A stretch of DNA of 64,000 nt from assembly GCA_022496805.1 (NCBI GenBank), contig CM040094.1, forward strand, positions 682,001-746,000, in the 5' to 3' direction. A program made the position numbers and the translations under genes. Shown here in pieces: positions 33,594 through 45,020 of the stretch; the first letter of the stretch is position 1, and each line of letters opens with the position of its first letter. Below the pieces are notes generated by a model. That model searched no databases, was not told where the DNA came from, and worked only from the letters and a program-made list of their open reading frames with translations. Source of the stretch: Pohlia nutans (lineage: Eukaryota > Streptophyta > Bryopsida > Bryales > Mniaceae).

Positions 33594-33780
33594 CCCTCCA
33601 CGTCTCCGCAATATCCACCGTCAGATCAAGCCCTCCACGCCTCCACGATATCCACCGTCAGATCAAGCCGTAGGATGCATCCACGTGTTTAATATAAAAG
33701 ATGCGACGCTCGATAAAGATAGACAGCTCCCATCTTTCGGGAATCCAGCCCCGCTATCTTTCCCGGGACCCCGGGATAAA
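33594..33780. promoter_or_regulatory. orphan promoter-like fragment with a 37-bp tandem duplication
   Basis: Two 37-bp units starting CCCTCCACG (33594 and 33631) are followed by a G-box (CCACGTG near 33680), a TATAAAAG box near 33695 and GATAAAG. The layout resembles light-regulated plant promoters, but no gene follows. Function is speculative. Confidence 0.3.
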
Positions 33781-34147
33781 GTAAATTTTGCAGTCCACTC
33801 GTTGAATGGGTTCAGTTTGCAGTGATTTTCTTTTTCCAACCATTTTTATGATGTGGATAAATCACGTCAAATATGTCATTTATTCATCCAAAACGTGTAC
33901 ATTCATCTAACAATAGCGGTGTTGGAGTAAGGGCAAAATAAGTATCCTAAACGGTGTTTCCTATAATCCGAGCTTATGAAAGATTTGCAAAAGAAAGCTT
34001 ACGAAAGAATGTTTGCTTTCTATTTGTTAATCAAAATCGTTGGATTTTGCCACCACCCTTCAATGGTTTGCAGTGGTTTTTTTTTCAATATTTTCATGAT
34101 GTGAATAAATCATGTAAAATATGTCATTTATTCATCCAAAACATATA

Positions 34148-35769
34148 CAGTGTCTAGCAAAACTGAGTCAAATTTTTGAAATTTTTGATTCAATCGACAA
34201 TGTAAAGAATTTGGTAACAGGTCATTACAAGCTATAAAATGTGTAAGATAATACTTTAAGTAGGCTACATTTTCATGGGAAAAAAAGTATCTTTCACATT
34301 AATATGTACAAAGAAATTACATTTAACGGAAACTATATTCCGTGACTCACTTTTGCATCCTCTATCACAAAACAATTTAGTACTTTGTCCACTTGCCTTT
34401 GCTAGCTATAACAGCTTGGATTCGCTTTGGCATGCTCTCATATAACCTTCTACACTCCTCTGGTGTAATGGAAGCCCAACATTCTTCAATACGCTCCCAC
34501 AATTCTAAAATTCCCTTTGGAGCACTTTCATATTGATTGAGACGGTGTTTTAGCCTTGCCCAAAGGTGCTCAATAGGATTTAAATCAGGGGATTGCGCAG
34601 GCCATTGAAGAACATTAAGCCCATGTAATTTCAACCATTGGCGAACACTTTTTGCTGTATGTTTGGGATCATTATCATGCTGAAAAATTAGATGGGAAGG
34701 ATCAAGATCATAAGCTATAATACTGTACAATAAATCTTTCTGCAAGATTTCCTTGTATTGATGTTGATCCATTCTTCTTTCAACTCTACAACAAATACCA
34801 AGACCCTGGAACGTCATGCAACCCCACACCATCACCGAACCACCACCAAACTTTACTGTTTGTTGAAATTGTCTTGAATTAGAAGATTGTCCATCACGAA
34901 TTCAACACCAACTGCGACCATCTGAGCAAAATCAGTTTACCTTTGTCTCATCAGAGAAGATCACGCGCTCCCAATCACAAATGGTCCAATGTTCATGGCG
35001 CCTAGCAAATTCAAGTCGCTCCTTGATGTGTTTCTGGTTCAATTTTGGCTTCTTCTGCTTCACTTTTGATTTGAGCCCTGCAGCACGTAACACCCTTCTC
35101 ACTGTATCAACACTTACAGTAACATGGCATTCGCCACGCACATGTTGAGCAATCTGTGTTGCAGCATCAATGCCTCCTAACGTAGCAGCTTTGATGCATA
35201 CTCTCTTCTGTGCATCTGTAAGCGCTTGTGGTCTACCTCCACAACTAGCTTCAAGATCAAGCAATCTCTTCTTTTTAATCCGTGCAATATAACTCTGAGA
35301 CACCTGCAACTCATTTGCTACATCTCTTGTAGAACTACCAGCTTCCAACTTGACAACAATAGAGTTGTTGAGGTCTCTTCTAGCACTAGCAGAAAGCTCC
35401 TTCAAATGTACCATGATGATAAAACAAGATCAACAAAAAATAGGTAAAGAGCTTCCAGTGAAGGACTATGCAATGAGTATGACCCCCTGGATCTTGAACC
35501 TCTTGCTTTGCCTTAATATTCATGATCATGAAGCTCATTGTGTTCAATGTGGAAGAGGCATGCAAAACTGAGTCATGCCACATTTCTGAGTTGCATCATC
35601 AATATCTCATCCAAACTTTGACATATGGCTATGTGGATTGATTGCCATGTACCACACTTGAAGCAATATCTTCTGACAATATTGATTAAAAAAATAATGC
35701 TTTGTTTTATGTGTAATTTAAGGTCAAAATTACATTTATGACAAGTTGACTCAGTTTTGCTACTCACTG
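34148..35769 (-). mobile_element. Tc1-type DNA transposon, copy 2
   Basis: 1622 bp with ends CAGTGTCTAGCAAAACTGAG and CTCAGTTTTGCTACTCACTG, and TA at 34146-34147 and 35770-35771. Inverted subterminal copies of the GCAAAACTGAGTCA motif lie ~200 bp inside each end (34342-34362 and 35555-35576). Its sequence differs from copy 1 but the design is the same. Confidence 0.94.
34377..35414 (-). pseudogene. Tc1/mariner DD34E transposase with two nonsense codons
   Basis: One frame runs from MVHLKELSASARRDLNNSIV at 35414 to KWTKY at 34377, about 346 codons, broken only by two TGA codons between 34932 and ~34890 (KVN-stop-FCSDGRSWC-stop-IRDG). Copy 1 has Arg and Trp at these places (NRFNADGRTWCWV), so both stops fit C-to-T or G-to-A transitions. 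An HTH (SSTRDVANELQVSQSYIARIK), Asp in FSDETK, Asp in FQHDNDPKHTAK and Glu in SPDLNPIEHLW at 34-residue spacing are preserved. The element is therefore dead but young. Confidence 0.92.
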
Positions 35770-35940
35770 TACATTCATTTACAAATAGGGGTGTTGGAGT
35801 GTGAGCATGTGAATACAAGCTTGTGACAAGGCTCCTACATGGTGTATCCCATAATCCATACTTATAATTGAAAGCTTTTCATTAAAACATTGGTCTTATA
35901 TTCTCAAATTGAAATCGATGTATTCTGCCTTTGCCACTAC

Positions 35941-36674
35941 TCTCCAAAGAGGTTAGGATTACGTTCTTTGCTTGAGAGCTCGTTGCAAAGGTGGGACAAA
36001 CAGACGCATTGTAATACATCCTATTGTAACAATGTTACTCTTGAATTATGTTACTCTTGAATTACATCTTGTTTCAGCAATGCTAGCAATATTTTTCAGT
36101 TATATAGTCAATTTAGTGATAAACACCAACCCCACCAAAAAAAATAAAAAATAAAAAAATGTTGAGGTTTAGAGCATCTCTACAGGCAAGGTCATGCCTA
36201 CATCTAAAACAAATGCCGCTAAAGTTGCTCTCTCCATTCCACACACGGCCTTCACAACATCATGAACAGTGATCTCAAAACTGGCTAATATTAGCTGGAT
36301 TTCTACCCAAAAAATGAGGCTGCTAAACATACAAAGAAAGAAAATGAAAAGAAAATTGAAATGTAGCGAGAATGCTCATCATGTTATAAATATGTAGCAA
36401 GGGTATCATTATGGTATCACCATGGTATCACCTTAATATATCAAGGGTATTGCCGGATATTATAGAGGTATCGTAAGTACTACATTCACAAGGTAGCAAA
36501 AGTATCTACCATTTATGTGGGAGGTAGCACCCTGTGCTAAATGTCATAAAGTAGTTCTAAGAGCACTGATCATGAACAACTCACAAGTAACCACATGTGG
36601 AACGGCATCATTATCTAAATAAATATGTTTTCACACTTAATTTCCCTGTGGAGTTAAAAGCTCTCGTGCCGAAT
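35941..36674. other. spacer, no supported gene
   Basis: AT-rich. 36380-36540 contains imperfectly repeated GTAGCAA and GGTATCA words. No splice-linked coding blocks. Confidence 0.5.
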
Positions 36675-36865
36675 TCTTTGAAATTTCCATTTTGGGTCTT
36701 TTTTTGGGATCTATTTAGGATCTACGGTCCCTATTTAGCCAAGTAGGACCCTCAAAAAATTTAAACCATTGAAAGAGGTGTTAGTTATAAAACTCGGCCC
36801 CAGCCGATTCAAAATAGGGGCAATTTTTGTCCTTATGCATTAACGTCATGGGAGGAATTTAAAGT
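36675..36865 (-). mobile_element. MITE family B, copy 4 (reverse)
   Basis: The reverse complement of the family core: CCAAAATGGAAA-type end, then AATAGGGGCAATTTTTGTCC and TGCATTAACGTC at the right end. This is an uninterrupted version of the end where a TTAA element inserted in copy 3. Confidence 0.7.
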
Positions 36866-37308
36866 CCGGGAGTTGAGAGGGCTCTATATTTGCCATTTTG
36901 TTTGTACCCTCTCCAAACACACTCCGAAGGAGCCCAAAAATACATGCTTTGCCCGTGCGTAAAAGCCTCGCCGCCATGGAGAACCTCGTAGAGTCGTAGG
37001 AGAACCTTGTAGTTGAACTCCATTGGAACTTTGTGGGAACAGAATGAGAACAGGTAATCCAGTATCATGGATATGCCAATGGGAAAAGCTAGCCACCACC
37101 AACAAAAGCTACACAAGCCACATGGGCTCATGAACACCACAACTGGTCATATTCATGTGGTCACACCAAAAGTGGGAATACTCCCACAAATCTGACTCAT
37201 ACAAAGTTCAAAACCCAAGCACATGCAACTTGAATTTCCCTTCCACTCAATCATTGCCCACATTAAAGTTTAGGTATTTTGTTGTCCTTTTGAGGACTCT
37301 CGGCTGTG
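36866..37308. other. spacer, no supported gene
   Basis: Short frames here show no recognisable motif or splice context. Confidence 0.4.
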
Positions 37309-37701
37309 TGCTGACAGAGAAGGCATCGTTTTTCACTCGGTAGGTGAGTCAAATGACTCCACTCAACACTCACTCCCCAAATGCTCAAGACTTGGTAAGT
37401 GTGGTTTGTCATGTAGGACAAGTGTTCCCAGCGAACTCTGACACTATTCTGAGTAAGAATTGACGCCTTTGCTGGTACACTAAATAGGTAGATTAGTGTT
37501 AGATACAGTAATTTACATAAACATGTTGTAAGTTTTTACTGTTGACCAATTTTTTTACCCTCTATATTGGTCAAGATGGGGATCTTTCAATAGTATTGGA
37601 ATCAATGTCTTTGTTAATTTTTTTTGTCAAGAGTAAAAATCTATAATGTTTTCAAATCTTATAATTATCTAACACTAATCTACCTATTTAGTGTAATGGG
37701 A
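37309..37701 (+). mobile_element. CACTA-type MITE, copy 4, interrupted near its end
   Basis: 37309-37477 matches the family (GAGAAGGCATCG, TAGGACAAGTGT, GACGCCTTTGCTGGTA). The last bases (AATG, as in copy 1) reappear at 37696 after a 216-bp insertion. The left tip is degraded. Confidence 0.75.
37478..37693. mobile_element. TA-flanked MITE with ~28-bp perfect terminal repeats
   Basis: 216 bp. Left CACTAAATAGGTAGATTAGT and right ACTAATCTACCTATTTAGTG are exact reverse complements, extending through GTTAGATA. TA lies on each side (37476-37477 and 37694-37695). Confidence 0.92.
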
Positions 37702-40700
37702 ATATGTTTTTTTTTTGTCCTAATTAGAGCAGCTCCACCGCATCACCTGAACAACGAACAAGAAAAGCAAGTTTGAAGGGACAAGCCATGGGCCACATTC
37801 CATTGACGGTTTTGGCCTAGCTACCACCGCTTATCTTAACGCCTTGTGCGTGCATCAAATTGTCATATTGTTGGGCACAATCAATCTTTTGTTGTAGCGC
37901 TCAAAGAACGGAGAGCGGTGTGAAAGAACAAACGGAAGAGGGTAAAAGCACGAAAAATTCTACCGGAGTGATTGCAAGCTACGGTCTACCAAATGGAGAG
38001 TGCAGCTTGTGCAGCTAAGGGCCTTGCAACTCATGCACTAGGGTTGTAATGTGCATCTCTCAACTTTCAATTAGATCAAAAATTTCACCATCCCAAATAG
38101 GGTTCATGCTAATACTTTCATTTTAGCAATTGATAAGTTAATTTCAAGACTTTGGGCTTTCCTCAACAACCTTTTTTGCTTTTTTACCCAACATGGGTAA
38201 TTAGAGCATTTTTTACATAACATCCATAGCTAGGTTTTATGAAAAATGCATTTCATATCCCACCTCTGAAATTGGACCATTACTTTATTTCCCAAAAAAA
38301 AAATCCAAAAAAAAAGTTTTAACTGCACAAAAATCTAAAAAAACAATAACATCTCGAAACAATTAACTAAAAAATAAGTAAGCGTAATACCAAAAATAAT
38401 AAAATATGGTAGCTTTGTACATACTTGTGGTATGTTGCTGTAATTTTTTGAAGTTCAAATTTGACCCCCTTCTAGCATTTCCCATAAATTAGATGCACTT
38501 TTGACAAGCGACACGCTACCAAATCCAAGTAGAAATTTTTAATTTGGATAGAAAGATTAAAATTTTGCACACTTTATTGTGGTAAATATCTTAACTTTGG
38601 AATTTTAAAAACAATGCAATTTGTTTCATCACAAAATTCCATCCCAATATTTATTGGTGATTTTTCAAAGATTGAAAAAGTGCACCAATTCCTACACCGC
38701 GACAAAAAATGTGGGTGACCGTAGCTTGCAATCACCTACCGCTTCTAACTCTTATGACCATTCAACAATGCAAGGTTCAAAAATACATTATAAATTTGAA
38801 TTTTGTAAATAAATAAATATAAATAAAATGAAACATGTGTGTTTTTATGAAGTATACCAAAAACAATTGAGAAAACGATCTTCAATAAGTAATCATAAAC
38901 TTTTTATTGACGTAGAAGTGGCCAAAATTGAAAAAAGTAGTTAAGTACTAATCAACAAAGTTGGTATAAAACAAGCAAAATGTATATGAAAACATTTTTT
39001 TAATTTTCTTTTTGGACAAGGACCTCAATTCTATCATTATTTCAAAGGTCATGAAAATTATATTTATGTTGAGTGTATTTAAGGCCATCAACTTTGTAAC
39101 TGAGATTGGATTTAGGCATTCATTTTCAAACACTGCTTTTTGTAAAGTTTTTTGAAGATTTATTTTGTTTTGAAAATTTGGGTTCAAACACCTATAAGAA
39201 CCCTAGAGGTCTTCATGAAATTAAAATCAAAATACAATATATTTTGATATAAATTTATGGCCTTTGACCAAAACTATTATGATTTTAGTATAGCAAACTA
39301 ACTTTAGTCGTTCCAAGAGCTATGGCGCGGACTTGATAGAGCAGCAAAATGGCGGGTCGCAAAGGGGAGTAGCGTGTGCTTTTCCAACTGGAAGGTTGTT
39401 CAAAGGTCACGGTAGGGCATCGTTTTCTAATTAGAGCCAAAACGGTTGCGGTCATGGATCAAGCTTCGTTCGCGGTAATGCTGCTCTAAGAGTATCGCCA
39501 CCGTGTTGCCTCAAATGTGCATGTCATTCACAACATAGCGTTTCTAAGGTCACTTACATACTCCACCTAGACTAGGTCAATTGTGTCTCAAATCTCACTC
39601 TCAAACATTAAGATTAATACCAAATTATTCTTAATAACACATTCCATACTAAAAATGTTAAAACAAGCCTATCAATCGTAGAATCTGATGGTGATTGGAG
39701 GGATGCAAAACATACAACATCCTTCTAGGCAAGGGCCAAAATTTCAAGGCACCCGAGTTTTTAATTGCAATAGCCCTAGCGCCGAGGAACGAGGAAGGCG
39801 CCACATCTTGTTGGTGCAGCCCAACGTTCACGCGGTGGCAATGCTCTAAATTAGAAATGCCTAAAAATGTACTTTTAAGTGATTCAACACTTTTTCAAGG
39901 CAAAATAATTATGTAGTATCAATAATTAAAAATGATGATTTCACCAATTAAAAAGAAAAATTTAATCCCTAAAAGCCCAACCAACCCGTATTAGGTTGAT
40001 GGTATTTTTTTCCTTCTATATCTCCTTCCTCATGGACCTCTTCACCATGAAGCATTTTTGAGAAACACTTCATCAAGTTGTTGCATTATCCAACGATGGG
40101 ATTTGGTGTTACTAGTGTACATACTTCTCTAAAACCAAAAATATGTGAAGTACGTGAAGTTTTGACAAAACTAAAAATGCATTGACTTTGTATTTTGAAA
40201 AAGGATAGGATCACAATGTGAAATATTACAAGGTTAAGGATAGGTCATGTAATTGCCATGAATTTTCTAAGTAGGAGTTTCTTAAATCACTTAAATTGTC
40301 ACAGAGACTTGTCATAAAACCAAACTCTATAAAATCCAAACTCAATCAATGAGGGTTGAATTTGGAAATGGTTTTAAAGTGAGTGTTATATGAGGTGGTT
40401 TCAAAACAAATCTATAGTGTGCAAATAGGTGCAAGGACAAAATTTGATGTTGTTTTTAATGATGAATTCTTTACATTTCCATCATTGCTAAGTGTAAAGA
40501 ATTTCTTTTTAAATCCATTGGAAAATTAATTAAAAATTAATTCATCTTAAGTTGGACCATTGTAAGTCATACAAATACGCATTAATATAGTGCAATTTGC
40601 TAAAGAAATGTACACACAAAAAATATTAGCTTAGAAAATAAATAATTGGAAGAAAAAGAGGTCATTATAGCAAAAGAAAGCACGAGTGGATTTGAGCTTC

Positions 40701-40739
40701 GTAAAAAGCAAGAGGTAAAGAAAATGAAATGTATAGCAT
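37702..40739. other. AT-rich spacer, no supported gene
   Basis: No exons, RNA genes or terminal repeats that I can support over this 3-kb stretch. Some GC-richer islands (39310-39480, 39770-39850) lack coding motifs. Confidence 0.5.
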
Positions 40740-40850
40740 ATGCAACTATTGCATAACATTCAGTAGCCTTCAAAGCGACTGCCTTTTAGTTTCATCCACC
40801 TTTATATACAGAGTGACCAGTGATTTCTAATTGAATGAACTACTGAATCA

Positions 40851-41005
40851 AATAAACAATGACAAAACATTGTTGCGTTGAGAATGAATCGAATAAACAA
40901 TGACAAACACTATTGAGTTGGGAATCAATCAAATAAACAATGACAAACACTATTGAGTTGAGAATCAATCAAATAAACAATGACAAACACTATTGAATTT
41001 TGATT
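40851..41005. repeat. four-copy ~40-bp minisatellite
   Basis: Units start near 40851, 40892, 40932 and 40972, each AATAAACAATGACAAA plus ATTGAGTTG-type sequence. Confidence 0.92.
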
Positions 41006-41083
41006 CAATGAGTGCTTTCGATTACTGTGCACCATGGTTGCTTGCTCTTGCCTAATGCCACGTGCCCCCGTAGCTACTGATTT

Positions 41084-41144
41084 GATGTGGAATATCCCAC
41101 ATCATTTCATTGGGGGGATGAAATGATGTGGGATATTCCACATC
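41084..41144. repeat. perfect 27-bp-stem hairpin with TGGGGGG loop
   Basis: GATGTGGAATATCCCACATC begins the left arm and GATGTGGGATATTCCACATC ends the right arm; the full 27-bp arms are exact reverse complements. Each arm itself contains GATGTGG...CCACATC symmetry. Confidence 0.93.
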
Positions 41145-41875
41145 ATTCTGTTGGAGGGAGGCAGTACTCACAAAGGCTACTGAATGTTATGTTGCAATTA
41201 TCATACTACCATGCATTTCTTACTATTTTGACGTTCATTTTTCCTTTTTTTTCTTTTTTAGAATACATCCATAAAATGGCATTGCTTGTAAATATGTGCT
41301 TTGATCTTGATTGATTGAATTTATGCATTATACAACTAGAGTATATAAATGTCATGAATGAACATTTGTTTAGTTTTCTATCCAAATAGAACTTTATAAA
41401 GAAACATCACAAATTTTCCAATTTTTTTTAAAACAAAACTTATTTGAAAAATCAATATATGAAATCTAAGCTTAATCAATATATCAATGCACCTTAAGAC
41501 CACAAATACATGTTATAATCTTCAACTTCTTCAACTTTCTTCATTGGATATGGTTTTCTTTTGGGCACACTATCCTTGTGTTTCGTTATTGTATGATTGG
41601 AATAAATGTAGCCTTTGAGGGCATCAATAAAAGAGCAACAATGCCCATGGGTATAAAAAAACTCATTTTGTCAAAACATATATAGTTGCTAAAGGATTCA
41701 AATCCTTGGAACATTTGAAAGCATCTCAAGATTAGTTTTTGTTGACAACTTTGCAATTTCTTGACAAAACACACAAATTAAAAACCATGCTTTTTGAACC
41801 AAAAAGAAATCGTTTCAATATTAAGGCGTCAAATCAAACCTTCAAGTAATCTATGACAATTAGATCATTCTCCAA

Positions 41876-42550
41876 CTCTAAATCCCCACCCTGCTATTAA
41901 TGCAAGAGAACAAAAACTACCCCCTATTTTGTGCAATTAGGGCCCACATTAAAAAACAACCCCCTCTTCCAAGGGTTAAAAATTCCCAAGGGGGTCCTCC
42001 TAAACTAATTTGGAGCCGTAGGCCCCAAATTTGCAAAACAAATTTCCAAATAAAAACCCTAGGGTGCCCAAATGAAAATTTTGGAAAATGGGGCCTATGG
42101 GTGATAGTGCTTGCATTAACTCCTAAAGGATGTTGTGTATTTTATACGTTGGTAGTATCAGCATACATGTGATACTAAGGGATGTAAAAGTGTAAATTTG
42201 GAGGCGAGATTTTTTTAGGAGGTGCATATTCATGCATTGTGCATATGATGATTTTCAAGAGCATTTCCATGTGTTGTAGGATCATAAAACAATTATGTAT
42301 TTCTCCAATACATGATTCAAAATACGTAAAAAACGCCCTTTGAGTAATCATATCTTTTTTTCCGCGTAACATATCATTACATTAAAAAATTGTATATTTA
42401 ATTCCCATTCCAAACTCCATTTTTCATATTTGGAGTTTCTATCAATACCATAGTCTTCCTGGTGAAATATCATCTAGAAGAACACTTGCAACCCTTTTTG
42501 ACATGCAATCTCCTTTTAGGGGTTAATGTCAAGGGAATTTAAAGTCAGGG
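41876..42550 (+). mobile_element. MITE family B, copy 3, split by a TTAA element
   Basis: Left end TCTAAATCCCCACC and core CCCCCTATTTTGTGC match the family. The right end reads TGCATTAA, then the 403-bp element at 42120-42522, then TTAATGTCAAGGGAATTTAA. Confidence 0.75.
42120..42522. mobile_element. TTAA-flanked MITE family F, copy 2
   Basis: 403 bp between TTAA at 42116-42119 and 42523-42526, with ends CTCCTAAAGGATG and CTCCTTTTAGGGG. Full-length homologue of 5364-5747. Confidence 0.9.
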
Positions 42551-42772
42551 TTGTTCGTTCTACATTGCATGTGATATTGGTCATGTGATATTGACAAGAA
42601 AATGACAGCAGTCTCATCACCGGTGAAAAGACAGGTGTAAAATACAGCCTAGAGCTTACCTCAAAAGTTCACAAAAAGTAACAAATCCATGTATCATAAT
42701 ATCATACATCCTGGAATGATCTTATTTTAAGCCATGGGAGCAGATCATAGCTCATCAGTTTGAATAGGGATT

Positions 42773-43058
42773 TCTCTAGAACCCTGGTGGTCTGGAATGA
42801 ACCCCGGTGGTCTGGAATGAATAGGACAAAAGTGCCCCCTATTTTTGTCCGGTTGAGGCCTCATCTAAAAAACAACCCCTTCCTCCAATGGTTTTTTATT
42901 CTCAAGTAAATCCCTTTACAGTAATTCGGGACGTACGGCCCAAATTATCAAAAACAATTGCCAATAAAAGCACCACAAGTGGCCCAAAATGAAAAGTTTA
43001 GAAAAACGAGGGGTGGATGAATAGTGCCTGCATTCAGGGATCACCGAGGGATTTAGGG
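42773..43058 (+). mobile_element. MITE family B, copy 2
   Basis: Ends TCTCTAGAACCCTGGTGG and CACCGAGGGATTTAGGG are inverted. The core GCCCCCTATTTTTGTCCGG is identical to copy 1. It abuts a family A MITE. Confidence 0.82.
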
Positions 43059-43258
43059 CAGGTTTCTATGTGGGGATCGGTGTGGGTGGCCGGTCCTCAA
43101 AAGGAGGAAGCTCTACCGAAATGGGTGAAAACAGGAGAAGACAAGAGTATATATTTCATTTGTACCGAAATGGGTGGAGCATGGGTGGTTCTTGAGACCT
43201 CAAATTCTTGTCTTCTAGTGCCTTCCACCCAACCGATCCCCACATGGAAGGAGGCCCT
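43059..43258. mobile_element. MITE family A, copy 2
   Basis: Ends CTATGTGGGGATCGGT and ACCGATCCCCACATGG. Nearly collinear with 4362-4556 throughout. Confidence 0.82.
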
Positions 43259-43660
43259 TAGAGACGAGAATTTGAATAGGTGGTCAAAATTTTAAGGTAG
43301 AATGTTCTAAAACCACCACCTCCTCCAATTAAGACTCAAATCCACCAATTTCACTATTCAAGTAAACCAATGGCATGCCAAGCATTGCGAAGAAATAGTT
43401 ACTGGTTTTCGGTTAACTCATGAGTGGATCTAGGAACAACAAAGTGTGAATTTAGGAAATTAGTATGTGATGTATGGGTCACAGGTTACTTTCTACTTTG
43501 GAATTTTGTATAAAATTGACAAATGTGAATTAGGTGGTGCAAAATTTTGCAATCCTCATCAAAACCTATTTCGAATGCGATTACATTTCTTTTTTCGAAT
43601 TTGGCACTATCAAAAATACACCAGATTGCTTAAGTTGCTGGTTTTAGGACAATCAACCAG

Positions 43661-43817
43661 ATAGATAGAATAGATAGAAAACTCCGGTCCCTTTTTAGCA
43701 AGGAGCCGGCGCGAATGAAGTGTCCGTTCGTAATGTCAATGGCTCGGTGCCCATCGGACAAGGGGACATTGGGACAATACTACTGTCCCCTTTCGGGGAT
43801 GGACACTATAGTGACAC
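43661..43817 (+). repeat. dispersed repeat family G, copy 2
   Basis: Runs from GATAGATAGAATAGATAG through GGCGCGAATGAAGTGTCC to GACACTATAGTGACAC. Homologous to the reverse copy at 24162-24317. Confidence 0.75.
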
Positions 43818-44017
43818 ACCCGTGGACACACCATACTAGTTCCTAGCTAGCCACTAGTGCCTTGAAGATACTGGACATGGTATCCCCTTCCAAAGGGCTT
43901 TGAGGCACCTATACAACAAGATCCAAGGACCCCACCATAGTTAGGTGGACTATGGTGGTGACAATCAACCATAGATTTCATCTGGCTAAGAATTGAAAAA
44001 AGCACAATAAAAAAGAA

Positions 44018-44315
44018 ATGTCAAAAAATATTATAAAAGATTGTAAAAAGAATGTAGAAAAGAATGTCAAAAGGAGTGTTAAAAAACAATGTCAAAATGG
44101 CAATGTTGAGAATAATGTTAAAAATATGTCAAAAGGAGTGTTAAAAAACAATGTCAAAATGGCAATGTTGAGAATAATGTTAAAAATATGTCAAAAGAGA
44201 GTGTAAAAAACAATGTCAAGAATAGTGTTAGAAATAATGTCAAAAAACATGTCAAAAACAATGTTAAAAATCTTGTCAAAAAAATGTTGAAATTAATGTT
44301 GAAAAGAATGTCAAA
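44018..44315 (+). repeat. degenerate minisatellite rich in AATGT(C/T)AAAA
   Basis: Includes two perfect ~64-bp units (about 44068 and 44132) with GGAGTGTTAAAAAACAATGT, flanked by shorter variants. Frames through it translate to Lys/Asn/Val repeats and are not considered genes. Confidence 0.9.
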
Positions 44316-44524
44316 CCAATGCTTTGTAGCTTTGTATTTTTATATTTTGGAAATAATCAATGTAACTTTGTAGCTTATTTCATATTTTGTCATAAAGTGC
44401 TGAAAACAATAGAGTTAACCAAAAGAGTGTCTCAAAGTGGAATCTCACCTCATACAATACTCACCTTAGACTCGTTTTCAATTCAAAAGACTGCAAAACT
44501 AGTCTAAGGTGAGTTGGAAAATAA

Positions 44525-44625
44525 TTTAAAGCAAGGCCTTACACCACCCATGAAGTGGAACTAGTGACCTCCCCAATGCTAAAGGAGAGTACCCACAAGT
44601 CCCCCAAGCCTAATGAACTATTCAT
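44525..44625 (+). repeat. short dispersed repeat, copy 1
   Basis: Shares GCAAGGCC, CACCACC, GTGACCTCC and CAATGCTA blocks in order with 63875-63970. Class unknown. Confidence 0.6.
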
Positions 44626-44654
44626 GAAGGAACCAAGGGGCTATTCATGAATAA

Positions 44655-45017
44655 GGGCTGCTTCACACTATGGCCGAAGGTCGAGAGGCTGTCGATTTCC
44701 ACCAATCAAATTGCAAGAAACTATGGTTTTGGCCTCTCGACCCTTCACACTAGAGGCCAAAGTCCAAAGGCCGTGGACCTTCAAAATGCTTACATGCCAA
44801 CACTTTTTGACCAAGGTGACGGCCTCTCGAGAGGAAGTTTGGGTCCTACATTTTGCAAGACCCATCACTATGGTCGAGAGGCCGTCGATTTCTTTTCATA
44901 AAAAATGAAACTATATTTTATTGGCTATTTTCAGTAGATTTCTTTGGACTCTCAACAAAGTTTGGACTCTCAATCCCACGGCCTCTCAACTTGGACGGCC
45001 ATAGTGTGAAGCGGCCC
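44655..45017. mobile_element. Harbinger/Tourist-type MITE, copy 1
   Basis: 363 bp with ends GGGCTGCTTCACACTATGGC and GCCATAGTGTGAAGCGGCCC, and TAA duplicated on both sides (44652-44654 and 45018-45020). A 3-bp TAA target and GGGCC-type ends fit PIF/Harbinger MITEs. GGTCGAGAGGC words recur inside. Confidence 0.92.
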
Positions 45018-45020
45018 TAA

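Larger units (their letters stand above)
33821..35940. repeat. tandem duplication of ~245 bp, second unit split by a Tc1 element
   Basis: Unit 1 runs about 33821-34056. Unit 2 is 34057-34147 continued at 35770-35940. Shared words include GATGTG-ATAAATCA, TTTATTCATCCAAAAC, GGTGTTGGAGT and TTTTGCCACCAC. In unit 1 the equivalent of the insertion point reads GTGTACATTCATCT with a single TA. Confidence 0.9.
40740..41205. mobile_element. inverted-repeat element containing a minisatellite and a perfect hairpin
   Basis: Left arm GCATAACATTCAGTAGCCTT (~40752) mirrors right arm AAGGCTACTGAATGTTATG (~41176). Between them are four ~40-bp units with AATAAACAATGACAAACACT (40851-41005) and a 61-bp hairpin (41084-41144) with a perfect 27-bp stem. 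Confidence 0.75.

Noticed and set aside
44018..44373. Lys/Asn/Val repeat proteins.
   Set aside because: They are translations of a minisatellite.
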